Shown here in pieces: positions 15,717 to 23,652 of a stretch of 27,656 nt of DNA. The stretch's first letter is position 1. Each line of letters begins with the position of its first letter. Below the pieces are notes generated by a model. The model had not been told where the DNA came from, made no database searches, and saw nothing but the letters and a program-made list of their open reading frames with translations. Source of the DNA: Minisyncoccota bacterium (GTDB lineage: Bacteria > Patescibacteriota > Minisyncoccia > Phycocordibacterales > UBA5272); NCBI GenBank assembly GCA_022843645.1, contig JALHNF010000003.1, forward strand, positions 1-27,656, read 5' to 3'. Position numbers and translations under genes: made by a program.

Positions 15717-17732
15717 ATGAAAAAAAACGAAGTCAAGAAGCGCATAGAAGAACTTCGTTTGACACTTGAGCATCATCGCTATCTTTACCACACATTAGAC
15801 GCTCCAGAAATCTCTGATGAAGTCTACGATTCTCTTATTCGAGAACTCGATACCCTTGAGAAAGAGTACCCAGAGTTTGACCACCCTATGAGTCCAACGC
15901 ACCGAGTCGGTAGCGAGCCACTTACAGAGTTCAAAAAAGTGAAGCATGAAGTACTTCAGTGGTCGTATGACAATGTGTTTTCAAAAGACGAGCTCATAGC
16001 TTGGGAGAAAAAACTCACAACAATTTTAGAGAAAGAAATGATCAAAGACAAGCCCTCCTATGTATGTGAGCTAAAAATTGACGGCCTTAAAATAGTGCTC
16101 ACGTACAAAGATGGTGTTTTGTTGCGAGCTGCAACGCGTGGAGATGGGGAAGTTGGCGAAGACATCACTGAAAATATAAAAACAGTGAAATCGATCCCTC
16201 TTTTTTTATCACAGCCACTCTCTATGGTGGTGGTCGGAGAAGCGTGGATAGACAAGCATGATCTCGAAACTATAAACACCACACGAAAGAAGAATAATCT
16301 TCCTTTGTATGCGAATACAAGGAATCTGGCTGCAGGCACGTTACGCCAACTTGACCCGTCTGTTGTCGCAAAAAGAAACATTCACATTTTTGCATACGAT
16401 ATTGAAAACCTGGAGGGCGCAAACCTTTTTACTCAGAAAGATGAACTTTTGCTTCTCAAAAGCCTTGGCTTTGAGGTAAATAGTGAGTATATACACACCG
16501 GCAACCTAGACGACATTGAGCTTTTCTATCAAAAGTGGATTCCAAAAAGACATGCCGAACGATATGGTATTGACGGGCTAGTGGTTAAAGTCGACCAAAT
16601 TTCTCTATGTGAGAGACTTGGCTATACCGCAAAGGCCCCACGATTCGGTATTGCGTATAAGTTTCCCGCAGAAGAGGTGACCACAAAGCTCCTTCGTGTA
16701 ACATTTCAAGTCGGAAGAACGGGGGCAATCACGCCCGTTGCAGAGCTTGAGCCGGTGCGAGTTGCGGGGTCACTTGTCAAACGTGCAACACTTCACAATA
16801 AAGACGAGATAGACCGCCTCTCTCTTTGTATTGGAGATACGGTATCACTACGAAAAGCGGGAGATGTAATTCCTGAGGTTTTTGATGTTATTACGACACT
16901 CCGTCCTAAAAAAGCTCAAAAAGTTGTTATGCCTCGAGTATGTCCTGAGTGTAAGACATCGCTTTCTACAGAAGAATCAGTTCTGGGTGAGCGTTCCGTT
17001 GCATTGTATTGTAAAAACGAAGCATGTCCTGGAAAGCATCGGGAGAACATCATTCACTTTGTGAGTCGCAAGGCGCTCAATATTGATGGTTTGGGTGAAA
17101 AAATTCTTGAGACGTTTATCGATCTTGGTCTTGTACACTCTTACGCCGATATCTTTCGGCTAAAGAAGGAAGACATTGAAGGGCTTCCGGGTTTTGGAGA
17201 GAAATCCGCAGAAAATATTATTCTCTCCATCAAAGCATCCCGAAATCAGTCGCTCGATAGATTTATTTTTGCACTTGGTATCAGGCACGTCGGAGAAGAA
17301 ACTGCACGTCTTATTGCTTCGTGTGTAGGTAATCAGGAGCGATTATTTTCTGTTTCTCAGCAAGAGCTCGAAGCTTTATATGGAGTCGGAAGAGCTGTTG
17401 CGGAATCATTTGTCGCATGGTTTTCATCATCAAAAAACCAGAAACAAGTTCGTGAGGTTTTGCAATATCTCACTATCCCTGAATATGCAGTTGAAAAAGT
17501 CAGTACGGCTCTTTTGGGAAAGACATTTGTGTTAACGGGCACTTTGGAGCGGTTTTCTCGCGAAGCAGCAGGGGAAGAGATTAGAAAACGTGGCGGAGCC
17601 GTGAGCAATACGGTTTCTTCAAAAACAAGCTATGTCATTGCGGGAGAAACCCCAGGGAGTAAGTTACAAGAAGCTGTGAAAAAGAATGTCCCAGTTCTGT
17701 CAGAAGACGAATTTTTGAAGCTTATTGAATAA
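15717..17732 (+). CDS. ligA: NAD-dependent DNA ligase LigA
   Basis: The 671-residue enzyme seals nicks in replication and repair using NAD+. Domains in order: Ia (about 1-65), adenylation domain with catalytic Lys120 in ELKIDGLKI and RGDGEVGEDIT, OB fold beginning near residue 315 (VGRTGAITPVAELEPV), zinc finger with CPEC and CKNEAC, helix-hairpin-helix region, and a C-terminal BRCT domain (about 595-671) starting LLGKTFVLTG. The motif is KIDG with normal spacing and the length is typical. The start at 15717 is used; an upstream in-frame TTG at 15711 is less likely. It lies six bases after the last pilus gene, so read-through is likely. Confidence 0.98.
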   Translation: MKKNEVKKRIEELRLTLEHHRYLYHTLDAPEISDEVYDSLIRELDTLEKEYPEFDHPMSPTHRVGSEPLTEFKKVKHEVLQWSYDNVFSKDELIAWEKKLTTILEKEMIKDKPSYVCELKIDGLKIVLTYKDGVLLRAATRGDGEVGEDITENIKTVKSIPLFLSQPLSMVVVGEAWIDKHDLETINTTRKKNNLPLYANTRNLAAGTLRQLDPSVVAKRNIHIFAYDIENLEGANLFTQKDELLLLKSLGFEVNSEYIHTGNLDDIELFYQKWIPKRHAERYGIDGLVVKVDQISLCERLGYTAKAPRFGIAYKFPAEEVTTKLLRVTFQVGRTGAITPVAELEPVRVAGSLVKRATLHNKDEIDRLSLCIGDTVSLRKAGDVIPEVFDVITTLRPKKAQKVVMPRVCPECKTSLSTEESVLGERSVALYCKNEACPGKHRENIIHFVSRKALNIDGLGEKILETFIDLGLVHSYADIFRLKKEDIEGLPGFGEKSAENIILSIKASRNQSLDRFIFALGIRHVGEETARLIASCVGNQERLFSVSQQELEALYGVGRAVAESFVAWFSSSKNQKQVREVLQYLTIPEYAVEKVSTALLGKTFVLTGTLERFSREAAGEEIRKRGGAVSNTVSSKTSYVIAGETPGSKLQEAVKKNVPVLSEDEFLKLIE

Positions 17733-17756
17733 AGAAAATCATGATATTCTCTATAT

Positions 17757-18032
17757 ATGAAACTACAAGAAAGTGACATTAAAGAGCTTGCGATCATGGG
17801 GCGAATTCATGTTTCCGATGCCGATGCTCCAAAATATGCAGATGATTTTTCTTCCATTTTAACCTACGTATCTGAGATACAGTCGGTCGATGTTCCGTTT
17901 GTACAAGACATTTCTCTTGTATCTAATGTACTTCGTGACGATGTTGTTGTAGAGCAAGACTTTACAGCTGACTTTTTAGGCCAAGTGCCAGACAAAGAAG
18001 GCGAGTATGTAAAAGTTAAGCAAATCTTATAA
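17757..18032 (+). CDS. gatC: Glutamyl-tRNA(Gln)/Asp-tRNA(Asn) amidotransferase subunit C
   Basis: The 91-residue protein fits GatC: an N-terminal LQESDIKELAIMGRIHVSD helix start, YADDFSSILTYVSEIQSVD in the middle, and a C-terminal region with DVPFV and LRDDVV followed by the extended tail that wraps around GatA. GatC stabilises the GatCAB amidotransferase that makes Gln-tRNA(Gln) or Asn-tRNA(Asn). GatA follows four bases later; no gatB lies in this window. A weak TATTCT element (17745-17750) lies six bases before the ATG, so an independent leaderless start is possible. Confidence 0.92.
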   Translation: MKLQESDIKELAIMGRIHVSDADAPKYADDFSSILTYVSEIQSVDVPFVQDISLVSNVLRDDVVVEQDFTADFLGQVPDKEGEYVKVKQIL

Positions 18033-18036
18033 AACT

Positions 18037-19437
18037 ATGTATACAGTACAAGAAGTCATTCGACTTGTCTCAACAAAGAAAAAAAGTGCGCAGGAAATTG
18101 CTGCAGAGTATCTTGAGCGTATTGGACAAAAGAATACGGATCTCAATGCGTACGTTGAGGTCTATAGCGATGTCCTTGAGCAAGCAAAAAAAGTAGACGA
18201 AAGGCTTGCGCAAGGGGAGAAGCTGCCGCTTGCTGGTGTATGTATTGGTATCAAGGATAATATCTTACGAAAAGGATTTCATGCGAGCGCTGGCTCAAAC
18301 ATACTGAAGCCGTATGTTGCAACCTACTCCTCAACTGTTGTAGAGCATTTAGAAAAACTTGGGGCTATTTTTCTTGGCAGGTGCAATATGGATGAGTTTG
18401 CAATGGGAAGCTCGACTGAAAATTCAGCCCATGGTCCTACAAAAAACCCTCACGATCTCTCCCGTATTCCTGGCGGTTCATCGGGTGGATCTGCGGCGGC
18501 GCTAGCAGCCGACCTTGCAACGGTAACGCTCGGCTCAGATACAGGTGGATCTGTACGTCAGCCTGCATCTTTCTGCGGTTTAGTGGGGCTTTTGCCTACA
18601 TATGGCACCGTGTCTCGATACGGGCTTATTGCAATGGGAAGCTCACTTGATCAAATAGGTCCTTTTGGTGTTTCGGTAGAAGACGTGGAAACAATGTTTA
18701 AAGCAATTGCGCACCATGATCCGCTCGACAGCACCTCAGTGCCCATATCTCGGCGTATTATACAGGGTACACAAAACAAGAAAGTAGGAGTTCCTTTCTC
18801 GTTTATTGAGCGTGAAGGTATCGATGCCGAAGTGCTTGAAAATTTCAAAGAAAGTATTGATGCTCTAAAGAAAAAAGGGTACGAAATTGTGCCAATTGAT
18901 CTACCTCTTGCGCATTACGCACTCGCCGTCTACTACATTGTGATGTTTGCCGAAGCCTCTACAAACCTAGCCCGTTTTGACGGTGTTCGGTATGGGTTGT
19001 CTGTGCCGGGGGGCACTCCAAATGAAACCTATATCAATTCTCGTGGGCAAGGGTTTGGAAAAGAAGTACAAAGAAGGATCATGCTTGGAAATTACGTCCT
19101 CTCTCACGGATACTATGATGCGTTTTATAAAAAAGCTGTTTCGCTTCGCGCCGCAATCATACAAGATTTTCAAAAAGCGTTTCAAGATGTTGAGTTTATT
19201 GCTATGCCAACATCTCCTATTCCAGCGTTTGCACTCGGTGAGAAGACACAAGACCCACTTACCATGTATCTTGCTGATATTTTCACTGTACCTGTAAACA
19301 TCGCACAGATACCAGGCATATCAGTTCCATCAGGGAAGACAAAAACAGGGCTTCCGCTTGGCATGCAGTTTTTAGCAACACAGTTTAATGAGGCAGGTCT
19401 GTTTGCTATAGGTAAAGATTTCGAAAATCATGGATAA
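18037..19437 (+). CDS. gatA: Glutamyl-tRNA(Gln) amidotransferase subunit A
   Basis: The 466-residue amidase-signature enzyme releases ammonia from glutamine for transfer to mischarged tRNA. The catalytic triad is visible: Lys73 in GIKDN, cis-Ser148 in GGSSGGS and nucleophile Ser172 in SDTGGSVRQPAS. Substrate-binding GRCNMDEFAMGSS (114-126) is intact. It works as a complex with GatC (encoded four bases upstream) and GatB (not in the window). The stop codon overlaps the next gene by eight bases. Length is near the family norm of 480. Confidence 0.97.
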   Translation: MYTVQEVIRLVSTKKKSAQEIAAEYLERIGQKNTDLNAYVEVYSDVLEQAKKVDERLAQGEKLPLAGVCIGIKDNILRKGFHASAGSNILKPYVATYSSTVVEHLEKLGAIFLGRCNMDEFAMGSSTENSAHGPTKNPHDLSRIPGGSSGGSAAALAADLATVTLGSDTGGSVRQPASFCGLVGLLPTYGTVSRYGLIAMGSSLDQIGPFGVSVEDVETMFKAIAHHDPLDSTSVPISRRIIQGTQNKKVGVPFSFIEREGIDAEVLENFKESIDALKKKGYEIVPIDLPLAHYALAVYYIVMFAEASTNLARFDGVRYGLSVPGGTPNETYINSRGQGFGKEVQRRIMLGNYVLSHGYYDAFYKKAVSLRAAIIQDFQKAFQDVEFIAMPTSPIPAFALGEKTQDPLTMYLADIFTVPVNIAQIPGISVPSGKTKTGLPLGMQFLATQFNEAGLFAIGKDFENHG

Positions 19438-20284
19438 TATTCGCTTCTTGAGCATTGACTATTTTTTCTATCAAATATACCGATTTTTCATTTGGGTTGG
19501 TGAGGGGTTGTTTGGCGCGGGCACAAGTGCGGTGGATAGTGATGGCGACGGGCTCACCGATGACGAAGAAAGAAGGCTTGGCACAAATCCGTTCAATACA
19601 GATACAGATGGCGATGGTATATCTGATTTTGATGAAGTTCGTTTGGGACTTGACCCGCTTCGCGTTGACACAGATGGCGACGGCATTATTGATGGACTCG
19701 ATAAATATCCACTTGATGCAAGTAGGGGCACGCTTTCGTGGTGGGACAGACTCTTTGGAGGGGGGAGTAGTGTAGCCTCTGATGCGTCTACGACAACCAT
19801 ATTCGGCTCTCTATTACAATATATGACATACTTTTTTGCAATTATCGCCCTTATTCTTGCGTGCATGATTTTTTTTAGCTATATACGCTGGAAAGAAGAG
19901 TTAAAAACTGCAAAGAAAAAGTACAACGATGCGTACAAATCTCCTGCGACCGTAGAGCCTCCAAAATACAAACACCCACGTTGGGCAACAGTTCTTGCGC
20001 ATGCCGAGTCACTCAATCAGCCAGAGTGGCGTCTCGCAATTTTGGAAGCAGATACCATGCTCGCAGAGCTCCTCGACAAGCGTGGATACAGAGGCCTTTC
20101 TATTGGTGAGCAGTTAAAAAGCGCCGATCCAGAGCGATTTAAAACATTACAAGATGCATGGGATGCTCACAGGGTGCGAAATCAAATTGCCCACGAAGGA
20201 AGTGCGTTTAATCTCACGGAGCGCGAGACAAGAAGAGTAATCGCACTCTATGAACGAGTTTTCAAAGAGTTTGATTTTATTTAA
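19430..20284 (+). CDS. Thrombospondin type 3 repeat / TM / HEPN-like fusion protein
   Basis: No whole-protein family is recognised in this 284-residue product. Residues 36-96 contain three DxDGDG calcium-binding repeats of the thrombospondin type 3 kind (DSDGDG at 36, DTDGDG at 58, DTDGDG at 80). A membrane helix spans about 128-151, followed by a basic segment (RWKEELKTAKKKY) that should be cytosolic, and an all-helical C-terminal domain (about 182-284) carrying RNQIAH (250-255), the R-x4-H motif of HEPN domains, many of which are RNases. The repeats would thus lie outside and the HEPN-like part inside. It starts within gatA (eight-base overlap). The signalling or nuclease role is inference. 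Confidence 0.82.
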   Translation: MDNIRFLSIDYFFYQIYRFFIWVGEGLFGAGTSAVDSDGDGLTDDEERRLGTNPFNTDTDGDGISDFDEVRLGLDPLRVDTDGDGIIDGLDKYPLDASRGTLSWWDRLFGGGSSVASDASTTTIFGSLLQYMTYFFAIIALILACMIFFSYIRWKEELKTAKKKYNDAYKSPATVEPPKYKHPRWATVLAHAESLNQPEWRLAILEADTMLAELLDKRGYRGLSIGEQLKSADPERFKTLQDAWDAHRVRNQIAHEGSAFNLTERETRRVIALYERVFKEFDFI

Positions 20285-20291
20285 GTTTAGG

Positions 20292-20297
20292 TACAAT
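20292..20297 (+). promoter_or_regulatory. -10 element TACAAT before the two-TM protein
   Basis: TACAAT ends seven bases before the ATG at 20305, matching the leaderless spacing seen at pilT and the pilin gene. AGG at 20298-20300 is too close to be a normal ribosome binding site. Confidence 0.4.
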
Positions 20298-20304
20298 AGG
20301 ATGC

Positions 20305-20691
20305 ATGAGTAAATCAATTCTTATCTTAGGGACTATTGCGCTTTTTTTACTTCTTACCAACACCGCAATTGAGCGATCCATCAGTAATGGTCTATGGCAG
20401 TTTGGACGAGGTGTAGCGGGCGAGACTCAATATGTGGCAGAGCATATGGGAGACGGCTTTTTACGTGGAATAGATTCCGTCCGCTCTTCTGTTGGCGGCA
20501 CCCTTATTCACTATAAAAATGAATTTAAGTATGATATAGAAAATGACACGGCAAACAAAAGTATACTGAGTTATGTGTTCTATGTGCTTTTGCTTTTGTT
20601 GAGTATATTCTTTATTTACAAAATATTGTTTTACATTCTTCTTTTTTTGATTTTGTACTGGCTTTTTATCATTATCCGTAATCGATTCTAA
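20305..20691 (+). CDS. Two-TM membrane protein of unknown function
   Basis: The 128-residue product has an N-terminal hydrophobic helix (about 4-22), a central hydrophilic region (about 25-85) with amphipathic GDGFLRGIDSVRSS, and a long C-terminal hydrophobic stretch (about 88-122, Phe/Leu/Ile rich) ending RNRF. No family is recognised. It follows the TSP3-HEPN fusion gene by 20 bases and precedes malic enzyme by four bases, so it is probably co-transcribed with either. It could be a partner of the membrane-anchored fusion protein, but nothing in the sequence shows this. Confidence 0.72.
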   Translation: MSKSILILGTIALFLLLTNTAIERSISNGLWQFGRGVAGETQYVAEHMGDGFLRGIDSVRSSVGGTLIHYKNEFKYDIENDTANKSILSYVFYVLLLLLSIFFIYKILFYILLFLILYWLFIIIRNRF

Positions 20692-20695
20692 AAAC

Positions 20696-21853
20696 ATGAA
20701 AACTATTTATGAACAAGCGCTTGATTTTCATCGCAAGTATCGGGGTAAGCTAGAGACAAAAAGCAAAGTAACACTTGACTCAAAAGAAGTTCTTTCAAAA
20801 GCATATAGTCCTGGCGTTGCGCAGGTAAGTATTGAGATTGGAAAAGATGTGCATCTTGCTCGAGAGTATACATTGAAGCGCAATACGGTTGCCGTCGTCT
20901 CAGACGGTTCGGCGATTTTAGGGATTGGTAACCTAGGTCCCTATGCGGCGATTCCTGTTATGGAAGGGAAAGCGGCTATTTTCAAAGAGTTTGCAGGAGT
21001 GGATGCATTTCCTATTTGTCTTGATACACAAGACACAGAAGAAATCGTGAAGGCGGTAAAGCAGATAGCGCCTGTGTTTGGAGGAATTAATCTTGAAGAT
21101 ATTAGTGCGCCACGATGTTTTGAAATCGAAGAGCGCTTACGGAGAGAGCTCTCTATTCCTGTTATGCATGATGATCAGTGGGGGGCGGCAACTGTTGCGC
21201 TCGCGGGGCTCATAAATAGTCTGAAGCTTCGCGGCTTAGACAAAAGTGAGGTAAAAGTAGTACTAAACGGTATCGGTGCAGCAGGTGTTGCAACCGCGCG
21301 ACTTCTTCTTGCGTACGGTATTACAAATATCGTCTTTTGCGACAGTAAGGGAATGATCCATTCCGAAAGAAGGGATCTAACAAAAGAAAAAGCTGAACTG
21401 CTAGAAAAAAGTACTGCAGAACCCCATGAAGGTGTCCTTATGGATGCTGTGAAAGGCGCGCATGTTTTTATTGGACTATCTGTAGCGGGTGCACTTACAC
21501 AAGACATGGTTCGTACCATGGCAGAGCGGCCAATTATCTACGGCCTTGCAAACCCAACGCCAGAAATAATGCCAGAGTTAGCAAAAGAAGCTGGAGCTTT
21601 TATTGTGGCGACAGGCAGAAGCGATTACCCAAATCAGCTCAATAACTCCCTCGTATTCCCCGGACTTTTCAAGGGTGCACTTGAAGAAAATGTGCGGCAG
21701 TTTGATATATCCTTGTTTCTTTCTGTTGCAGAAAACCTTGCATTGTATGTAAAAGACCCGACACCTGATATGATTCTGCCAAACATGTTCGACAGGGGGG
21801 TTGTGAGTATCGTTGTAAATACAGTAAAAGAATGGAATTCAAATTTGAAATAG
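20696..21853 (+). CDS. Malic enzyme (NAD(P)-dependent, oxaloacetate-decarboxylating type)
   Basis: The 385-residue enzyme should convert malate to pyruvate, CO2 and NAD(P)H in the cytosol. Family marks are SKAYSPGVA near residues 31-39, KRNTVAVVSDGSAILGIGNLG, catalytic Lys in MEGKAAIFK, metal-binding GINLEDISAP and MHDDQWGAA, dinucleotide motif LNGIGAAGVA, and GRSDYPNQLNNSLVFPG at the C-terminal side. The short form fits bacterial MaeB-like enzymes without a phosphotransacetylase domain. In the metal motif, HDDQW replaces the usual HDDQH. It overlaps tgt by 22 bases. Cofactor preference cannot be fixed from sequence alone. Confidence 0.92.
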   Translation: MKTIYEQALDFHRKYRGKLETKSKVTLDSKEVLSKAYSPGVAQVSIEIGKDVHLAREYTLKRNTVAVVSDGSAILGIGNLGPYAAIPVMEGKAAIFKEFAGVDAFPICLDTQDTEEIVKAVKQIAPVFGGINLEDISAPRCFEIEERLRRELSIPVMHDDQWGAATVALAGLINSLKLRGLDKSEVKVVLNGIGAAGVATARLLLAYGITNIVFCDSKGMIHSERRDLTKEKAELLEKSTAEPHEGVLMDAVKGAHVFIGLSVAGALTQDMVRTMAERPIIYGLANPTPEIMPELAKEAGAFIVATGRSDYPNQLNNSLVFPGLFKGALEENVRQFDISLFLSVAENLALYVKDPTPDMILPNMFDRGVVSIVVNTVKEWNSNLK

Positions 21854-23073
21854 AAAAAAGGTTAGACGGCACACTTGGCAGGGCCGGAACTATTCATACC
21901 CCGCATGGTGACATACAGACACCAGCTTTTATTCCTGTGGGCACAAAGGCAACTGTAAAATCTCTTACGGTAGAGCAGGTCAAAGATCTCGGTGCTCAAG
22001 CGGTGCTTGCCAACACATACCATCTGTACTTAGAGCCAGGAGAAGATCGTGTGGCAAAGCATGGTGGGTTTGCAAAGATGATGGGGTGGAATGGGCCGAC
22101 GTTTACCGACTCGGGAGGATTCCAAGTCTTTTCGCTTGGTGCCGCGTATGGCGAAGGTGTATCAAAAGTGGCAACGACTGAGGTTCTTGCTGCAAAGATT
22201 GCAGAATCAAGAGATGGAGAAAAGGTACCTCGTGAGACGAAAGTTAAGATTGACGAAGAAGGTGTTGACTTTCAATCAGTGATTGACGGCTCATGGCATC
22301 GTTTTACTCCAGAGCGCAGTATGCAGATTCAACACTCGCTTGGTGCTGACATATTTTTTGCCTTTGATGAGTGCACCTCGCCCCTTGCGCCATACGAATA
22401 CCAAAAGAAAGCAATTGATCGCACACACAGATGGGCAAAACGAAGCTTAAGTGAGCACACACTCCTTGGTGTGTCTCATGCGACAGGTGCACAGCAGGCG
22501 CTTTTTGGTGTGGTGCAAGGTGGTTCATTTGAAGATTTACGTCGAGAGTCTGCCCGCACGCTTGGCGCTATGGATTTTGATGGGTATGGGATCGGAGGGT
22601 CATTCACTAAAAGTGATATTGGCACCGCTGTACGTTGGGTATCTGAAGAGTTGCCAGAGGATAAGCCTCGACACTTGCTTGGCATCGGAGAACCGATAGA
22701 TTTTTTCTACGGCGTTGAGAGTGGGGTAGACACATTTGACTGCGTGACTCCGACGCGCGTTGCTCGCAATGGCGCTGCGTATACAGTAGATGGACGCATC
22801 AATCTCCATAATGCACAGTATGTAGACGACATGCTCCCAATAGATCCTGAAATAAAAAACTATACCTCTTCTTTCACTCGAAGTTATATTGCACACTTAC
22901 TTCGGTCAAACGAAATGCTTGCTGCAACCCTCATTTCCATACACAATTTGCACTTTGTAGTTAGTCTTGTCGCGAATATTCGACAGCATGTGCTAAATGG
23001 AACGTATTTTGACTACAAAAGAAGTTTTCTTAAGCGATATTATAAGAGTGTTGACTACAGAATACTTTCGTAG
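21832..23073 (+). CDS. tgt: tRNA-guanine transglycosylase Tgt-like protein lacking zinc cysteines
   Basis: The 413-residue protein matches bacterial Tgt, which exchanges guanine for a queuosine precursor at position 34 of certain tRNAs. Visible are TPAFIPVGT, NTYHLYL, the active-site TDSGGFQVFSL, FAFDECTSP, GVVQGGSFEDLR and the FDCVTPTRVARNG segment. Two oddities stand out. First, residues about 106-130 are an insertion between TDSGGFQVFSL and the EEGVDFQS segment. Second, the usual zinc ligands C-x-C-x2-C are replaced by Ile341, Asn343 and Ser346, while the later His (SIHNL, His371) is kept. It may be a functional zinc-free variant or have altered specificity. It begins inside the malic enzyme gene. 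Confidence 0.9.
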   Translation: MEFKFEIEKRLDGTLGRAGTIHTPHGDIQTPAFIPVGTKATVKSLTVEQVKDLGAQAVLANTYHLYLEPGEDRVAKHGGFAKMMGWNGPTFTDSGGFQVFSLGAAYGEGVSKVATTEVLAAKIAESRDGEKVPRETKVKIDEEGVDFQSVIDGSWHRFTPERSMQIQHSLGADIFFAFDECTSPLAPYEYQKKAIDRTHRWAKRSLSEHTLLGVSHATGAQQALFGVVQGGSFEDLRRESARTLGAMDFDGYGIGGSFTKSDIGTAVRWVSEELPEDKPRHLLGIGEPIDFFYGVESGVDTFDCVTPTRVARNGAAYTVDGRINLHNAQYVDDMLPIDPEIKNYTSSFTRSYIAHLLRSNEMLAATLISIHNLHFVVSLVANIRQHVLNGTYFDYKRSFLKRYYKSVDYRILS

Positions 23074-23079
23074 TATGTT
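23051..23079 (+). promoter_or_regulatory. Promoter for the 23-codon and 127-codon unit
   Basis: TTGACT (23051-23056) and TATGTT (23074-23079) are separated by 17 bases, across the end of tgt. The start would be near 23086, about 28 nt before the GTG at 23114. Confidence 0.5.
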
Positions 23080-23100
23080 TCAAGTAGGATCTTTCAAAAT

Positions 23101-23106
23101 AAGGAG
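23101..23106 (+). promoter_or_regulatory. Strong Shine-Dalgarno AAGGAG before a small ORF
   Basis: AAGGAG lies seven bases before the GTG at 23114. Such a perfect site is rare in this window and decides this start. A second AAGGAG (23187-23192) lies nine bases before the ATG at 23202. Confidence 0.6.
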
Positions 23107-23113
23107 TTCTGTC

Positions 23114-23185
23114 GTGGAAAGATTAGCATATATTCCTCCAGTGTTAAGAGCGCTGGGAGACATTCGCACCTTGCACCTTGGTTAA
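23114..23185 (+). CDS. Small ORF, 23 residues, RiPP-leader-like sequence
   Basis: A GTG-started frame of 23 codons, preceded at seven bases by AAGGAG, would encode a peptide containing AYIPPVLRALGDIRT. It carries Y-x2-P-x-L-x3-G-x3-T, which resembles the leader motif YxxPxLxxxG(x)nT of lasso-type ribosomal peptides. There is no core peptide after it: the frame stops right after LHLG. No lasso maturation genes (B1/B2 protease, asparagine-synthetase-like cyclase) are in the window. It could be a degenerate leader, a short regulatory peptide, or a chance match. It overlaps the second Shine-Dalgarno site by its stop region and is likely translationally coupled to the next ORF. Confidence 0.45.
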   Translation: MERLAYIPPVLRALGDIRTLHLG

Positions 23186-23201
23186 AAAGGAGTTGTGCAA
23201 A

Positions 23202-23585
23202 ATGACCGAGTTTACACCGAGAGAGCTAGCCATTTTTACGGTTAGTTTTCTTCTTTTCCTCTCCATCCTTGCCCCTCTTGTATTCTGGTGGAAGCGGAGG
23301 AGAGAGGCAAGGGAACGTTTTTTGTTCTTCTACAAGGGGAAAAAACCCATGAAGAGACGGCGCCAATCCACACTTCATCCCACATCCGATTTTCCCCGTG
23401 GGGAAAAAGAGGGACGGCTAGGTTTTGCCCAAAAACCTCTTGGAGGTGTGCCTACCATGGCGGAAGGTCCATTTGATGATTTGATGGGTTGGCCGATTGA
23501 TGGGTCGGAAGAGGGGTCTACCTTTGCCGAAAAGTCATTAGCTGAAGGCGCGGACGCCGACGACGATAAGCCGTGGAGAGATTGA
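23202..23585 (+). CDS. Small single-TM protein with basic and acidic tail
   Basis: The 127-residue product has an N-terminal membrane helix (about 9-30, ending FWW), then a basic cluster KRRREARERF and KPMKRRRQS, which places the long C-terminal tail in the cytosol, and finally an acidic disordered end (ADADDDKPWRD). No family is recognised. The ATG at 23202 is chosen over an upstream TTG because AAGGAG lies nine bases before it. It forms a small unit with the 23-codon ORF and ends at a GC-rich hairpin. Function unknown; a membrane-associated regulator or adaptor is only a guess. Confidence 0.7.
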   Translation: MTEFTPRELAIFTVSFLLFLSILAPLVFWWKRRREARERFLFFYKGKKPMKRRRQSTLHPTSDFPRGEKEGRLGFAQKPLGGVPTMAEGPFDDLMGWPIDGSEEGSTFAEKSLAEGADADDDKPWRD

Positions 23586-23611
23586 ACTTCTTCCAGTTTG
23601 AAATCGGAAAA

Positions 23612-23640
23612 AGCGCGGACACTGTCCGCGCTCTTATGTT
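23612..23640 (+). terminator. GC-rich hairpin, probable terminator
   Basis: AGCGCGGAC (23612-23620) pairs perfectly with GTCCGCGCT (23624-23632) around a three-base loop, preceded by a run of five A and followed by a weak T-rich stretch. It closes the 23-codon/127-codon unit. Confidence 0.6.
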
Positions 23641-23652
23641 TTGTATTCGTGA

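Noticed and set aside
23114..23585. A complete lasso-peptide gene cluster
   Set aside because: No core peptide, cyclase, protease or recognition-element gene lies in the window; only the leader-like motif is present.
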